Notes: a model not told the origin generated them from the sequence alone. A stretch of DNA of 64,000 nucleotides from Thauera sp. (GCA_024235615.1 JACKMB010000001.1:248001-312000), one strand, 5' to 3'. Numbered from the stretch's first letter, positions 26,833 to 35,092 are shown. Translations and numbers: made by a program.

Positions 26833-27484
26833 GGGCCGGCTCCTCGCGCTCGGGCTGAAAATAGCGCCCCGCGCCCGCGAGGGCGCGGTCCCCACCCGGG
26901 ATCTCCCCCGCCATCACCAGCGGGCCGGCCTCGTAGTAGCTTCCCCACTCCGGCAGTTCCGCTCCCATGCGGCGCGGATCCGCTGGACCGAGCGTGAGCG
27001 GGTCGAGACCGAGGCGGCGAAAGCTGTTGATCAGCGCTGGCGTGCCGGTGAAGCACACCCAGCGCAGGCCCTCGGCGGCGAGGATGCGGGTGAGCGCGAT
27101 GATCAGCAGGCGCGCGGTGCCGGCCCCGTGGGCGGCGAGGTTGCCGACCTCGACGATCCCCTCGCGCTCCACCCGCTCGCCCGTTCGCCGCGCGATGACG
27201 CTCTCGACGGGCTCGTCGAGGTAGCGTTCGAGGAAGAGCCCCTGCTCCGCCGCGCCGCGGCAGCCGACCGCGCCGTGCAGGCTGCCATCGGCGGCTTCGA
27301 GCGCAAACAGCCGGGGCATGAAGTGCCGCACCTGCGCCCGGTAATGCGCGGCGAAGCGTGCGCGGACGAAGTCCTCCAGCGCGGCGCGGCGGGCGTCATC
27401 GACCGCCAGCAGGCGAAGGCTGCGGGCCGCGGGCGGTGCACCGGCGGCCGGGCTGACAGGGTGATCGAGCCATGGGAGATCCAT
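26816..27484 (-). CDS. Thermostable hemolysin family protein (GNAT-like fold)
   Basis: A 222-residue soluble protein of the T_hemolysin family (PF12261), named after a Vibrio protein. Visible hallmarks are FVRARFAAHYRAQVRHFMPRL, the EVGNLAAHGAGTARLL segment and the FTGTPALINSFRRLGL region near the C-terminus. The overall pattern resembles N-acyltransferases and autoinducer synthases, so an acyltransferase role is at least as plausible as haemolysis (inference). It has no signal peptide. It is the first gene of the five-gene operon and is preceded by CTTAAG direct repeats. Confidence 0.85.
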   Translation of the reverse strand: MDLPWLDHPVSPAAGAPPAARSLRLLAVDDARRAALEDFVRARFAAHYRAQVRHFMPRLFALEAADGSLHGAVGCRGAAEQGLFLERYLDEPVESVIARRTGERVEREGIVEVGNLAAHGAGTARLLIIALTRILAAEGLRWVCFTGTPALINSFRRLGLDPLTLGPADPRRMGAELPEWGSYYEAGPLVMAGEIPGGDRALAGAGRYFQPEREEPARVRCL

Positions 27485-27534
27485 GTGTATCCGGGTCCGT
27501 TGATGAGAACTGGACCGGATCCTGCACGCGCTGG

Positions 27535-27551
27535 CTTAAGCGCAGCTTAAG
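27535..27551 (-). promoter_or_regulatory. PmrA-type box upstream of the hemolysin-family operon
   Basis: Two identical CTTAAG hexamers are separated by 5 bp, a period of 11 bp. This closely matches the YTTAAK-N5-YTTAAK layout of PmrA-type boxes. It lies 51-67 bp before the operon start at 27484. Confidence 0.75.
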
Positions 27552-27589
27552 GCGACGCCGACCGCGCGCGGCGCCGCCTCCCAAGGCGA

Positions 27590-27925
27590 TCAGTCGTCCT
27601 CGTCGCGCGCCCCGCCGCGCGGCTCGGGCAGATTCAGCGGCTTCGCGCCCCAGGCTGCACGGTAGGTCTCCGCCGAGGTGAAATGGCACTGCTCGTTGGC
27701 GCCGACCTTGCCGAGCAGCTCGACGTTGGGGCGCGGCAGGATCTCCGTCTGCGCCGCGATCTGCGCACGCAGCTGCGCACACGGGTCCGCGCCGGCGGAT
27801 GCGCCTGCCTGCATGGGTGCGGCGGCCGGGGCCCCAGTGCCGGATTCGGCAGCGTGGGCCTGGATCGTGAACAAGGCCAGCAGCGCGGCCAGGGAAACCG
27901 TATTGCGGATGAGTCGGGTCGTCAT
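27590..27925 (-). CDS. Small secreted protein of unknown function
   Basis: A 111-residue protein with a signal peptide ending AHA (TTRLIRNTVSLAALLALFTI...), a linker rich in Ala and Gly, and a mature part with two cysteines (CAQLRAQIAAQTEI; NEQCHFTSAETYRAAWG). GGAG directly abuts a first ATG at 27931, so the in-frame ATG at 27925, 6 nt further on, is the likelier start. No family is recognised. An 11-bp-phased site lies about 50 bp upstream, suggesting shared control with the PepSY genes. Confidence 0.7.
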   Translation of the reverse strand: MTTRLIRNTVSLAALLALFTIQAHAAESGTGAPAAAPMQAGASAGADPCAQLRAQIAAQTEILPRPNVELLGKVGANEQCHFTSAETYRAAWGAKPLNLPEPRGGARDEDD

Positions 27926-27973
27926 GATCATCTCCGGTTGGTTGGCGACGGAACCCACTCTGCGCGCGCCACC

Positions 27974-27990
27974 CTGAACCCGCGCTGAAT
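27974..27990 (-). promoter_or_regulatory. 11-bp-phased hexamer pair upstream of the secreted protein gene
   Basis: CTGAAC and CTGAAT on the plus strand, 11 bp apart, 49-65 bp upstream of ATG 27925. Spacing to the start resembles that at 27484, 35028 and 47523. Confidence 0.65.
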
Positions 27991-28004
27991 CGGCGACGGT
28001 TTCC

Positions 28005-28028
28005 GTAGGAGCGCCGCAAGGTGCGAAT
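28005..28028 (+). repeat. Single degenerate REP element
   Basis: A GTAGGA head, then GCGCC and GGTGC arms around GCAA, then GAA. It differs slightly from the array consensus, so it is probably an old, isolated copy. It sits between the two divergent small secreted genes. Confidence 0.65.
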
Positions 28029-28072
28029 GTGACCGATCTCGCCCGCAGGCACGCCTCTTCGTGCACCCGCGA

Positions 28073-28089
28073 GTTCAGCTTCCCTTCAT
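28073..28089 (+). promoter_or_regulatory. 11-bp-phased hexamer pair upstream of PepSY gene 2
   Basis: GTTCAG and CTTCAT with an 11-bp period, 69 bp before ATG 28159. A TAGATT hexamer at 28101-28106 could be the -10 element. Confidence 0.65.
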
Positions 28090-28158
28090 GTGCAGCGGCT
28101 TAGATTGCGCCCGTGTTCCGGATCGGAACGCATCCGACCTACAGACAGGAGAACCATC

Positions 28159-28416
28159 ATGAACCGCATTCTCGCCCTCGCCGCCGCTGCGCTCGTTTCC
28201 ACCTCGGCCCTCGCCGGCCCGACCTGCACCGCCCCCAAGGAGAAGTGGATGAAGGAGGCCGACTTCAAGGCCAAGGTCGAAGCCCAGGGCTACAAGATCA
28301 AGAACTTCAAGGTGACCAAGAACGACTGCTACGAGATCTACGGCTTCGACAAGGACGGAAAGAAGGTGGAGATCTACTTCAATCCCGAGACCGGCGCCGA
28401 ACTCGAACGCAAGTGA
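28159..28416 (+). CDS. Secreted PepSY-domain protein
   Basis: An 85-residue periplasmic protein: a signal peptide (MNRILALAAAALVSTSALA) and one PepSY domain (MKEADFKAKVEAQGYKIKNFKV ... KKVEIYFNPETGAELERK). Two cysteines (CTAP and NDCYEI) could form a disulfide. It lies 63 bp before the cytochrome b561 gene, and the two are probably cotranscribed; the pairing suggests a periplasmic partner for that cytochrome. AGGAGAACC lies before ATG 28159. Confidence 0.87.
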   Translation: MNRILALAAAALVSTSALAGPTCTAPKEKWMKEADFKAKVEAQGYKIKNFKVTKNDCYEIYGFDKDGKKVEIYFNPETGAELERK

Positions 28417-28479
28417 CCTGCCATCGGGGCGGCGCGCGGCCGCGCGCCGCCCTCCTCCACCCGACAAGGAGCCTCTGCC

Positions 28480-29037
28480 ATGCGCCCGCCCGATTCCGAA
28501 CTTGCCCTGCGGGTCTGGGACCCGTTCGTGCGCGTCTTCCACTGGAGCCTGGTGAGCTGCGTCATCCTGAACTTCTTCGTCGTCGATGACGGCGAGACGC
28601 TGCACCAGTTCGTCGGCTACACCGCCTCGGGTCTCGTCGTCGCCCGCCTGGTCTGGGGCTTCGTCGGCAGCGAATACGCACGCTTCGCCAACTTCTTCCC
28701 GACCCCCGTGCGGCTGCGCGCCCACCTGGCGGCGATCCGCGCCGGCAGGCATGACTTCCAGCCCGGCCACAATCCCCTGGGCGCGCTGATGATGCTCGCG
28801 CTGATGACGCTCGTCCTCGCACTGGGCCTGACCGGCTTCCTGCAGACCACGGACCTGTTCTGGGGCGAGGAGTGGCTGGAAGAGCTGCACGCGGGCCTCG
28901 CCACCACCCTGATCGCGCTCGCTGGCATCCATGCCGCGGCGGCCATCGTCATCGGGCGCCTGGAGCGGGTCAACCTGGTCGGGGCGATGATCACCGGGAT
29001 CAAGCGCACGCGGAACGGCCGCGTCGACGTGCGCTGA
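28480..29037 (+). CDS. Cytochrome b561-family protein
   Basis: A 185-residue inner-membrane diheme cytochrome b with four hydrophobic helices. Likely heme-ligand histidines occur in RVFHWSL, ETLHQFVGY, ELHAGLA and GIHAAAA. Such proteins move electrons from quinol to a periplasmic acceptor. The N-terminus LALRVWDPFVRVFHW is typical of the bacterial Ni/Fe-hydrogenase b-type branch. AAGGAG precedes ATG 28480. Partners may be the PepSY protein just upstream or the c-type cytochromes at 36770-37698. Confidence 0.88.
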   Translation: MRPPDSELALRVWDPFVRVFHWSLVSCVILNFFVVDDGETLHQFVGYTASGLVVARLVWGFVGSEYARFANFFPTPVRLRAHLAAIRAGRHDFQPGHNPLGALMMLALMTLVLALGLTGFLQTTDLFWGEEWLEELHAGLATTLIALAGIHAAAAIVIGRLERVNLVGAMITGIKRTRNGRVDVR

Positions 29038-29073
29038 AGGACAGGGGCTGCGCTCCGGCGCAGCCCGATCGCA

Positions 29074-29820
29074 TCACACGCGGCGCCGATCGCCGAAGCC
29101 GAGCTCGGCGCGCACGGCCACCGCCAGGATCAAGCTCGCCGCCCACGCCAGCCACAGCGTCCACAGCGTGTGCGACAGGAAGTGCGCGCCCTGCAGCATG
29201 CGGGCCGTGCCGAGGATGCCGCCGGCGAGCAGGCCCGCCACCAGGGCGGCGCGCGCCGCCCGCGGTCCGGCCGGTCGCAGTGCCACCGCCCAGACGATCC
29301 ACAGGAAGCCGGTCGACGCGTGCCCGGCCGGGAAGCACTGCCCCGCCTTGAGCCCCGACGGAGCGGCCTCGAACAGGCCGAGATAGGGTGCGTAGCCGCC
29401 GAAGTCGATGATGTCCCAGGGGCAGTAGCGCGCCGTCAGCAGCTTCGCGGTCGAGGTCGCGAGCGGGATCGCGAGCATGCCGATCGCCGCGAGCAAGGCA
29501 TTGCGCGCCGGCAGCCATGCGAGCCGGCCCCGCCAGCCCTGCCAGCACACATACAGGCTCGCCGCCACCAGCACGTAGGTGGCCTGCTTGGCCGCCTTGT
29601 GCATCACCGCCTCGAGGAACCAGCTGTGCCGCAGGGGAAAGAGACCGAGCTCGGCATCGAACAGCGCGTGTGCCAGGCGGCGATCCAGATCGGTGCGCTC
29701 AAAGGTCCAGTACAACAGCAGCGCGCCGAGGCCGAGCAACGCCGACTGCGCGCGCAGCCAGCGCCGCGACGCATCGAGCGCGGGCACCGGCAGCGGGGTG
29801 ACGAGTTCGTTGGTCGGCAT
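29074..29820 (-). CDS. PAP2-family membrane phosphatase
   Basis: A 248-residue membrane protein with about six helices. The PAP2 signatures are present as CFPAGHAS (PSGH motif) and GTARMLQGAHFLSHTLW (motif 3), while motif 1 is degenerate (KLLTARYCP). It lies 4 bp after the EptA-like gene, so it probably acts in lipid A or undecaprenyl phosphate metabolism: LpxE/LpxT-like dephosphorylation or phosphotransfer coupled to phosphoethanolamine addition (inference from context). Confidence 0.85.
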   Translation of the reverse strand: MPTNELVTPLPVPALDASRRWLRAQSALLGLGALLLYWTFERTDLDRRLAHALFDAELGLFPLRHSWFLEAVMHKAAKQATYVLVAASLYVCWQGWRGRLAWLPARNALLAAIGMLAIPLATSTAKLLTARYCPWDIIDFGGYAPYLGLFEAAPSGLKAGQCFPAGHASTGFLWIVWAVALRPAGPRAARAALVAGLLAGGILGTARMLQGAHFLSHTLWTLWLAWAASLILAVAVRAELGFGDRRRV

Positions 29821-29824
29821 GTGC

Positions 29825-31591
29825 TCAGCTCCGGCAGGGGGCGGCGAGGTCCAGTGCGTCGTCGCGGACGGCGGTGCGCACGTCGAGCAGGCCCAGGACG
29901 GTGTGGAAGAGGTTGTCGTGGCTCGCGGGCCGGGCAGCCTGCGCACGCAGGCACGCCGCATCGACCCGGTTGCGCGCGGCGAAGCCGGACGACAGCCACA
30001 TCAGCATCGGCACCCGGGTCTGCTCCGCGGGCGCGATCGAGTACGGCAGCCCATGCAGGTAGAGGCCGTTCTCGCCGAGCGATTCGCCGTGGTCCGAGAC
30101 GTAGAGCAGCGCGGTGTCGTAGCGCGACGCCAGCTCCTCGAGCAGATCGATGCTGCGCGCGAGCACGTGGTCGGTGTAGCTCAGCGCGTTGTCGTAGCTG
30201 TTGGCCACCTGTTCGCGGGAGCACTTCGACAGGTCCTCGTCGTCGCAGGTCGGCGTGAAGCGGCGGAAGGCTTCCGGATAACGGCGGAAGTAGGCCGGGC
30301 CATGGTTGCCGAGCTGGTGCAGCACGAGCACCAGGTTGCCGTCGGCGTCGCGCAGCAGGCTGCGGCTGCTCTCGAGCAGGGCCTCGTCGAGGCAGCGCTC
30401 GCCGTCACACAGCGCGGGCAAGGCGGCGGGATCGGGACGCAGGCTCTCCACGCCGGCGCACACCCCCTTGCAGCCGGACTGGTTGTCGTTCCACACCACC
30501 CGCAGGCCGGCGTGGCGAAGCACGTCGAGCAAGGACTCGCTGCCGCGGATGGCGTCCTCGTCGTAGCCGCGCCGCCCCTGCAGCGAGAACATGCAGGGCA
30601 CCGACACCTCGGTGTTGGTGCCGCAGCTCGTCACGTCCGGAAAGTTGATGACGTCGCGGCGGGCGAGCTCGGGCGTGGTATCGCGGATGGGCGAAGGCCC
30701 CGCCCCGCGGTCCAGCCCCCAGTTGGCGGCGCGCGCGGTCTCGCCGACCACGATCACGAACAGCGCCGGCTTCTTCGCCGACGCCCAGCTCGCCCCCAGG
30801 CGGGCATCGGCGCCGACGGACTGGCGCGGCAGATTGGCCGTCTGCGCGTCGCGGCTGAGCACGCGCACGAGCGACCACAGCGGCGCGGCCGGGGTGATCA
30901 GGTAGCGCAGCTCCTTGTGGTTGCGCATCTGTCCGGAGAAGTCCTTGAACACGCTGCCGAGCGCGCCGGCGGCCACGACCAGCGCGAGCACGATGGTCGC
31001 GGCGCGGATCGCCAGGGCGCGCTTGAGCGGGCGCCGGCGCAGGCGGGCGCGCTGCAGCACGAAGAGCGGCGGCAGGGCCAGCGCGGCCACCTGCAGGAAG
31101 AAGCCGGGGGTCAGCAGCTCGCGCGCCTCGGCGAGGTCGGTGCGCAGCACGTTGCGCAGCATGCTCGGGTCGAAATACACGCCGAAGTGGCCGGCGTAGT
31201 AGCTCGACACCGCGGCGACCAGGATCAGCCCGCCCAGCAGCGGCTTGGTCGTCCATCGGTTGAGCAAGGGCGCGAGCAGCAGCACGTTGAGCGCGCTGAG
31301 CGCGACGCCGATCGCCAGCACGTAGAAAAGGGCGCCGCCTTCGCCGCCGCGGCTGGCGAGCAGGGCGCGCCAGAACGGGGTGTTGCAGGCGAGCGTGAAG
31401 TAGAGGCCGAGGCCGAGCAGCAGGGCCTCGGTGGATAGCGCCGGGCGCCAGCGCCGCGCGACAGCCCAGGCGCGTGTGAGCGTCGAGGCGGAGCCGAGCG
31501 GCAAGGCACGCCGAAGGCTGCCGCCGACGGATATCGGTTCGGCGGTCGGGCTTGCCAGGGGTGGGACGAGGGACAGACGCGGATCGGACAT
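29825..31591 (-). CDS. EptA-like lipid A phosphoethanolamine transferase
   Basis: A 588-residue inner-membrane enzyme transferring phosphoethanolamine to lipid A, which reduces surface charge and polymyxin binding. Five N-terminal helices (about 50-230) are followed by a periplasmic sulfatase-fold domain. VVVGETARAANWGL carries the metal-binding glutamate, SCGTNTEVSVPCMFS the nucleophilic threonine, and YVSDHGESLGENGLYLHG metal ligands. It lies between a two-component system and a PAP2 gene on the same strand, behind a four-fold 11-bp-phased operator-like array. Confidence 0.9.
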   Translation of the reverse strand: MSDPRLSLVPPLASPTAEPISVGGSLRRALPLGSASTLTRAWAVARRWRPALSTEALLLGLGLYFTLACNTPFWRALLASRGGEGGALFYVLAIGVALSALNVLLLAPLLNRWTTKPLLGGLILVAAVSSYYAGHFGVYFDPSMLRNVLRTDLAEARELLTPGFFLQVAALALPPLFVLQRARLRRRPLKRALAIRAATIVLALVVAAGALGSVFKDFSGQMRNHKELRYLITPAAPLWSLVRVLSRDAQTANLPRQSVGADARLGASWASAKKPALFVIVVGETARAANWGLDRGAGPSPIRDTTPELARRDVINFPDVTSCGTNTEVSVPCMFSLQGRRGYDEDAIRGSESLLDVLRHAGLRVVWNDNQSGCKGVCAGVESLRPDPAALPALCDGERCLDEALLESSRSLLRDADGNLVLVLHQLGNHGPAYFRRYPEAFRRFTPTCDDEDLSKCSREQVANSYDNALSYTDHVLARSIDLLEELASRYDTALLYVSDHGESLGENGLYLHGLPYSIAPAEQTRVPMLMWLSSGFAARNRVDAACLRAQAARPASHDNLFHTVLGLLDVRTAVRDDALDLAAPCRS

Positions 31592-31638
31592 GGTTGCGCA
31601 GAGCCTGGGAAGGATCGGCGCAATCTACGCAGGCGCGC

Positions 31639-31677
31639 GTGAGGAAAGCGTGATGCGGGTGTGAGGAAAGTGTGAGC
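31639..31677 (-). promoter_or_regulatory. Four-fold 11-bp-phased GTGAGG array upstream of the EptA-like gene
   Basis: On the plus strand GTGAGG, GTGATG, GTGAGG and GTGAGC start at 31639, 31650, 31661 and 31672, exactly one helical turn apart, 48-86 bp upstream of ATG 31591. This suits cooperative binding of two response-regulator dimers, most likely the regulator encoded at 32996. Confidence 0.72.
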
Positions 31678-31707
31678 GCGATCTGCCTGCGCTGCGCCCG
31701 GTGGGCC

Positions 31708-33033
31708 TCAAGCGGCGGCGGGTTCGAAGTCGATCGTCAGGCAGGCGCCGCCGTCGGGACGGTTGGCGGCGTGCACCGTCCATCCGCAGGCGGTGCAGAT
31801 GTGCTGCACCAGTGCCAGGCCGAGGCCGTGCCCCGGCTTGCCGCCGCCGCGGCGGAAGCGCTCGAAGCTGCGCATCGGGTCCTCGCTGCCGAAGCCGGGG
31901 CCGCGGTCGCACACGGCAAGTTGCCGCCCTTCCAGCACGACCTCGATCGCACGCCCTTCGCCGTGGCGCAGCGCGTTCTCCAGCAGGTTGTGCAGCACCA
32001 GCGCCAGCAGGCTGGGGTCGGCGACGACCTCGGCCGCAGGGTCGATGCGGATGGCCACCGCCTCGGCCTCCTTGCCGGCCGCCTGCAGTCGCGCCCAGGC
32101 GTCGCGCACCGCGGCGCCCAGGTTGACCGGCTCGGCCCCCTGCGGCCGGGCCTCGCGGGCGAGCAACAGCAGGCTGTGGGCGAGCGTGGCGGTGCGGTCG
32201 GTGGTGGCGACGATGCGTTCGGCGCGGCGGCGGGCCTTGGTCGACAGCGCGGGGTCGGTCAGCAGCATCTCGGCGTCGCTGCGGATGCCGGCGAGCGGGG
32301 TGCGCAGTTCGTGCGACAGGTTGGCGTTGAAGTCGCGCTCGCGCGCGAGCAGGGCCGCCTGGCGCGCTTCGGCGCGGTCGAGCGCGCGCGCCACGGCGAG
32401 GAGCTCGGCGTCGAGTCCGGGCTGGGCGAAGGGCGTGCCGTCGCGCTCCCCCTCGACGCGCTCGGCGAGCGTCTCCAGAGCGCGTGTGAGCCGGGCGGCG
32501 ATGGCATAGACGAGGAGGAAGGACAGGGCGGTCAGGGCCAGCCCGCCGATCACCACCGTGGTGACGACGGCGGTCTCGCGCGCGCGGTGCTCGGATTCGT
32601 CGTAGATCAGTACGTAGCGCTGGCCGTCCGCCTCGCGCACCGCGACGTGTAGCTCGCGCCCGGCCGACCAGTCCTCGTGCTTGCCGACCGCCAGCGCGGC
32701 CAGCGCCGGGTTCAGGCCCGGCGGCAGCGCCTCGCCCGGCGCGAAGCGGTAGAGCGTCATGTTCGGCGTCTGCGGCCCGATCAGGGTGCCGAGCCGGCGG
32801 CTGTGCTCGATGCTGTAGTGCAGCTGCTCGTCGAGCGTGCCGTCGATGAACTCCTCTTCCATCTCCTCGTTGAGCCGCACCAGGGCGAGCGACTGCGCCA
32901 CGATGAGCACGACCAGCATCGCGGTGACCGAGACCGCGATGCGCACGCGCATGCCGCCGGGCAGCCAGCGCCGCCAGCCATGGCGCGCACCGCCCTCAGC
33001 GGCTGACGAGCTTGTAGCCGAGGCCATGGACAT
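31708..33033 (-). CDS. Sensor histidine kinase
   Basis: A 441-residue membrane kinase. Transmembrane helices lie near 30-52 and 160-180 with a periplasmic sensor of about 105 residues between. The H-box is FNANLSHELRTPLAGIR, the N-box NLLENALRHGEG and the G-boxes DRGPGFG and GHGLGLALV. ATG 33033 overlaps the end of the response regulator by 38 bp; an in-frame ATG at 32952 after the regulator stop is a less likely alternative. It probably controls the adjacent lipid A genes. Confidence 0.91.
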   Translation of the reverse strand: MSMASATSSSAAEGGARHGWRRWLPGGMRVRIAVSVTAMLVVLIVAQSLALVRLNEEMEEEFIDGTLDEQLHYSIEHSRRLGTLIGPQTPNMTLYRFAPGEALPPGLNPALAALAVGKHEDWSAGRELHVAVREADGQRYVLIYDESEHRARETAVVTTVVIGGLALTALSFLLVYAIAARLTRALETLAERVEGERDGTPFAQPGLDAELLAVARALDRAEARQAALLARERDFNANLSHELRTPLAGIRSDAEMLLTDPALSTKARRRAERIVATTDRTATLAHSLLLLAREARPQGAEPVNLGAAVRDAWARLQAAGKEAEAVAIRIDPAAEVVADPSLLALVLHNLLENALRHGEGRAIEVVLEGRQLAVCDRGPGFGSEDPMRSFERFRRGGGKPGHGLGLALVQHICTACGWTVHAANRPDGGACLTIDFEPAAA

Positions 33034-33664
33034 TCACCACCTGAACGGGCGCGTCGTCGCCGAGGGCGCGACGCAGGGTGTGCAGCACGCTGCGCAGGTT
33101 GTCGCTGCTGTCCTGCTCGTGGCCCCACACCGCGAGCTCCAGCTCGCGGCGGGAGAACACGCGCTCGGGCTGGGCGAGCAGTTCGGCGACCAGGCGCAGG
33201 GGCTTCGGTGGCAGCGCGAGTGGCCTGCCGTCGAGGTGCAGCGCCTGGGTCGCGGCGCGGAACTCCAGCGCGCCGTAGCGCAACACCGGATCGGCCGCGC
33301 GCGCGGCATTGCGCCGCGCCAGCGCCAGCAGGCGCACCTCGAGCTCCTGCAGCGCGAAGGGCTTGACCAGGTAGTCGTCGCCGCCGGCCTCGAAGCCGAG
33401 CAGCTTGTCCTCCAGCGTGTCGCGCGCGGTCAGCACCAGGATCGGCGTGGCGCAGCCCTCGGCGCGCAGCCGGCGCGCGAGCGCGAGGCCGTCGCCGTCG
33501 GGCAGGTTGCGGTCGAGCACCACGGCGTCGAACACGCTGCGCGCGAGCAGGGCCGAGGCCGCCGCGATCGAGCCGGCGTAGTCGCACTGGTGGCCGCGCG
33601 CCTCGAGGTAGTCGTAGAGGTTCTCGGCGATCGTGCGGTCGTCTTCGACGATGAGCAGGTGCAT
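32996..33664 (-). CDS. OmpR-family response regulator
   Basis: A 222-residue regulator. The receiver has LLIVEDDRTIAENL, the phospho-acceptor in VVLDRNLPDGDG and the lysine in YLVKPFALQEL; a C-terminal winged helix follows (PPKPLRLVAELLAQPERVFSRREL, LRSVLHTLRRALG). It starts 10 bp after the CDF transporter gene and overlaps the kinase gene. It is the best candidate for binding the phased GTGAGG sites in front of the EptA-like gene. Confidence 0.93.
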   Translation of the reverse strand: MHLLIVEDDRTIAENLYDYLEARGHQCDYAGSIAAASALLARSVFDAVVLDRNLPDGDGLALARRLRAEGCATPILVLTARDTLEDKLLGFEAGGDDYLVKPFALQELEVRLLALARRNAARAADPVLRYGALEFRAATQALHLDGRPLALPPKPLRLVAELLAQPERVFSRRELELAVWGHEQDSSDNLRSVLHTLRRALGDDAPVQVVNVHGLGYKLVSR

Positions 33665-33674
33665 CGGGCGGCGC

Positions 33675-34571
33675 TCAGGTCAGGTCGGTCTCCGCGCCCG
33701 ATGGCGCGGCGGGCGGGATCGGTTCGAGGTGGGTCGCGAGCCGGGTGCCGGTGCGCTCCAGCACGACGCGTTCGAGCGCGTCGGCCACGGCGTGGGCCTC
33801 GGCCACCGTCCAGTCGCCGGGCACGCACAGCTCGACGTGGGCGAAGTGCAGCGCGCCCGCCGCCCGGGTCCGGAGCTTGCTGTGGAAGCATCCGGGTGGC
33901 GAGGCCTCGGCCAGCGTGCGCTCGATCGCGGCCACCTCGGCGTCGGACAGCGCGCGGTCCATCAGGCCGTCGATCGAGCGGCGCATCAGCTCCCAGCCCT
34001 CGCGCAGGATGTTGAGCGCGACCGCGCCGGCGACCACCGGGTCGAGCCAGCTCCAGCCGGTGACGACCGCCAGGCCGACGCCGCACACCACGCCGGCGGT
34101 GGTCCACACGTCGGCCATCAGGTGGCGCGCGTCGGCCTCGAGGGCGAGCGAGCGGTGCGCGCGGCCGACCTGCAGCAGCACGCGCGCGACGAGGAAGTTG
34201 ATCAGGCTCGCGCCGACCGACAGCAGGGTGCCGAGCCCCAGTGCGCCGATCGGCTGCGGATTGAGCAGGCGCTCACCGGCGGTGAGCAGGATGATCAGCG
34301 CGGCGATGAAGATCAGCCCGCCCTCGAACGCGGCGGAGAAGTATTCGGCCTTGCCATGGCCGTACTGGTGATCCTCGTCGGCGGGGCGCTGCGCGTAGGA
34401 CACCATCCACAACGCAAAACCGGCGCCGGCCAGGTTGACCACCGACTCGAGCGCGTCGGACAGGTAGCCGATCGAGCCGGTCAGCCACCAGGCGCCGGTC
34501 TTCATTGCGATGGTGCTGAGCGCGGCGGCGAGCGAGAGCAGCAGGGCCTGACGCGGCGTGATGGAGGTCAT
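33675..34571 (-). CDS. Cation diffusion facilitator metal exporter
   Basis: A 298-residue CDF protein with six membrane helices and a C-terminal ferredoxin-like cytoplasmic domain. Zinc-site candidates are SDALES in helix 2 and HLMADVWTT in helix 5; HQYGHGKAEYF is the family loop. It exports Zn, Fe, Mn or similar ions in exchange for protons. ATG 34571 lies 4 nt after the stop of the upstream secreted protein gene and lacks its own ribosome-binding site, so translation is probably coupled. It leads into the two-component and lipid A genes. Confidence 0.91.
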   Translation of the reverse strand: MTSITPRQALLLSLAAALSTIAMKTGAWWLTGSIGYLSDALESVVNLAGAGFALWMVSYAQRPADEDHQYGHGKAEYFSAAFEGGLIFIAALIILLTAGERLLNPQPIGALGLGTLLSVGASLINFLVARVLLQVGRAHRSLALEADARHLMADVWTTAGVVCGVGLAVVTGWSWLDPVVAGAVALNILREGWELMRRSIDGLMDRALSDAEVAAIERTLAEASPPGCFHSKLRTRAAGALHFAHVELCVPGDWTVAEAHAVADALERVVLERTGTRLATHLEPIPPAAPSGAETDLT

Positions 34572-34575
34572 CGGT

Positions 34576-35028
34576 TCACAGGGCGGTGGGTCGGCTGGCG
34601 GAGCACCCGAGGGTCTCCAGCACCCGATTGTAGAGCCGTTGATCGGCGTCGAGGCGCTGCAGCGCGAGCTGGCGGGCATCGGGGCGGGTTGCGCCGCGCA
34701 CCAGCACCAGGGCGTCGCGCATGTCGCTCACCAGCACGCTGGCCTGCGCGCGCTGCGTCGCCGGTGCCGGCAGGTTGGCGTGCAAGGCGTCGAGGTGGGA
34801 CTCGAGCGCGCGCGCCAGCGTCAGGTAGGGGTCGGGCGCCGTCGCTGCGCCGGCGCGCTCCGCGCGCGCCTCGCTCACATGGGTCGCGACCGCATCGAGC
34901 TCATGGCGAATCGACTGGCATGTTTGTGGCGGCAGGGATGCCGGTTCACGCCCCGCGGCGTGCGCGGGGGCGGCGATGCCGGCGGCAAGTGCCAGCAACA
35001 GGGGGGAGAGCAGGGTCGCGGTCATCAT
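34576..35028 (-). CDS. Secreted protein of unknown function
   Basis: A 150-residue protein with a signal peptide (MMTATLLSPLLLALAAGIAA, cleavage after AHA) and a helical mature domain with two cysteines (PQTCQSIRHEL; ETLGCSAS) that could form a disulfide bridge. No family is recognised. It is the first gene of the presumed metal/lipid A operon (CDF, regulator, kinase, EptA, PAP2). An 11-bp-phased site lies 48 bp upstream. Confidence 0.75.
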   Translation of the reverse strand: MMTATLLSPLLLALAAGIAAPAHAAGREPASLPPQTCQSIRHELDAVATHVSEARAERAGAATAPDPYLTLARALESHLDALHANLPAPATQRAQASVLVSDMRDALVLVRGATRPDARQLALQRLDADQRLYNRVLETLGCSASRPTAL

Positions 35029-35075
35029 TGGCAGGGCTCCGTGGTGAGGACAGCGCGGAGCATGGCGCTGCCATC

Positions 35076-35092
35076 CTTAACTGGAGCTGAAC
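35076..35092 (-). promoter_or_regulatory. 11-bp-phased hexamer pair between divergent genes
   Basis: CTTAAC and CTGAAC on the plus strand with a 5-bp spacer, 48-64 bp before the secreted-protein gene at 35028. It links the CTTAAG and CTGAAC variants of the motif in a single site. It could also affect the divergent flavocytochrome gene at 35254. Confidence 0.68.
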
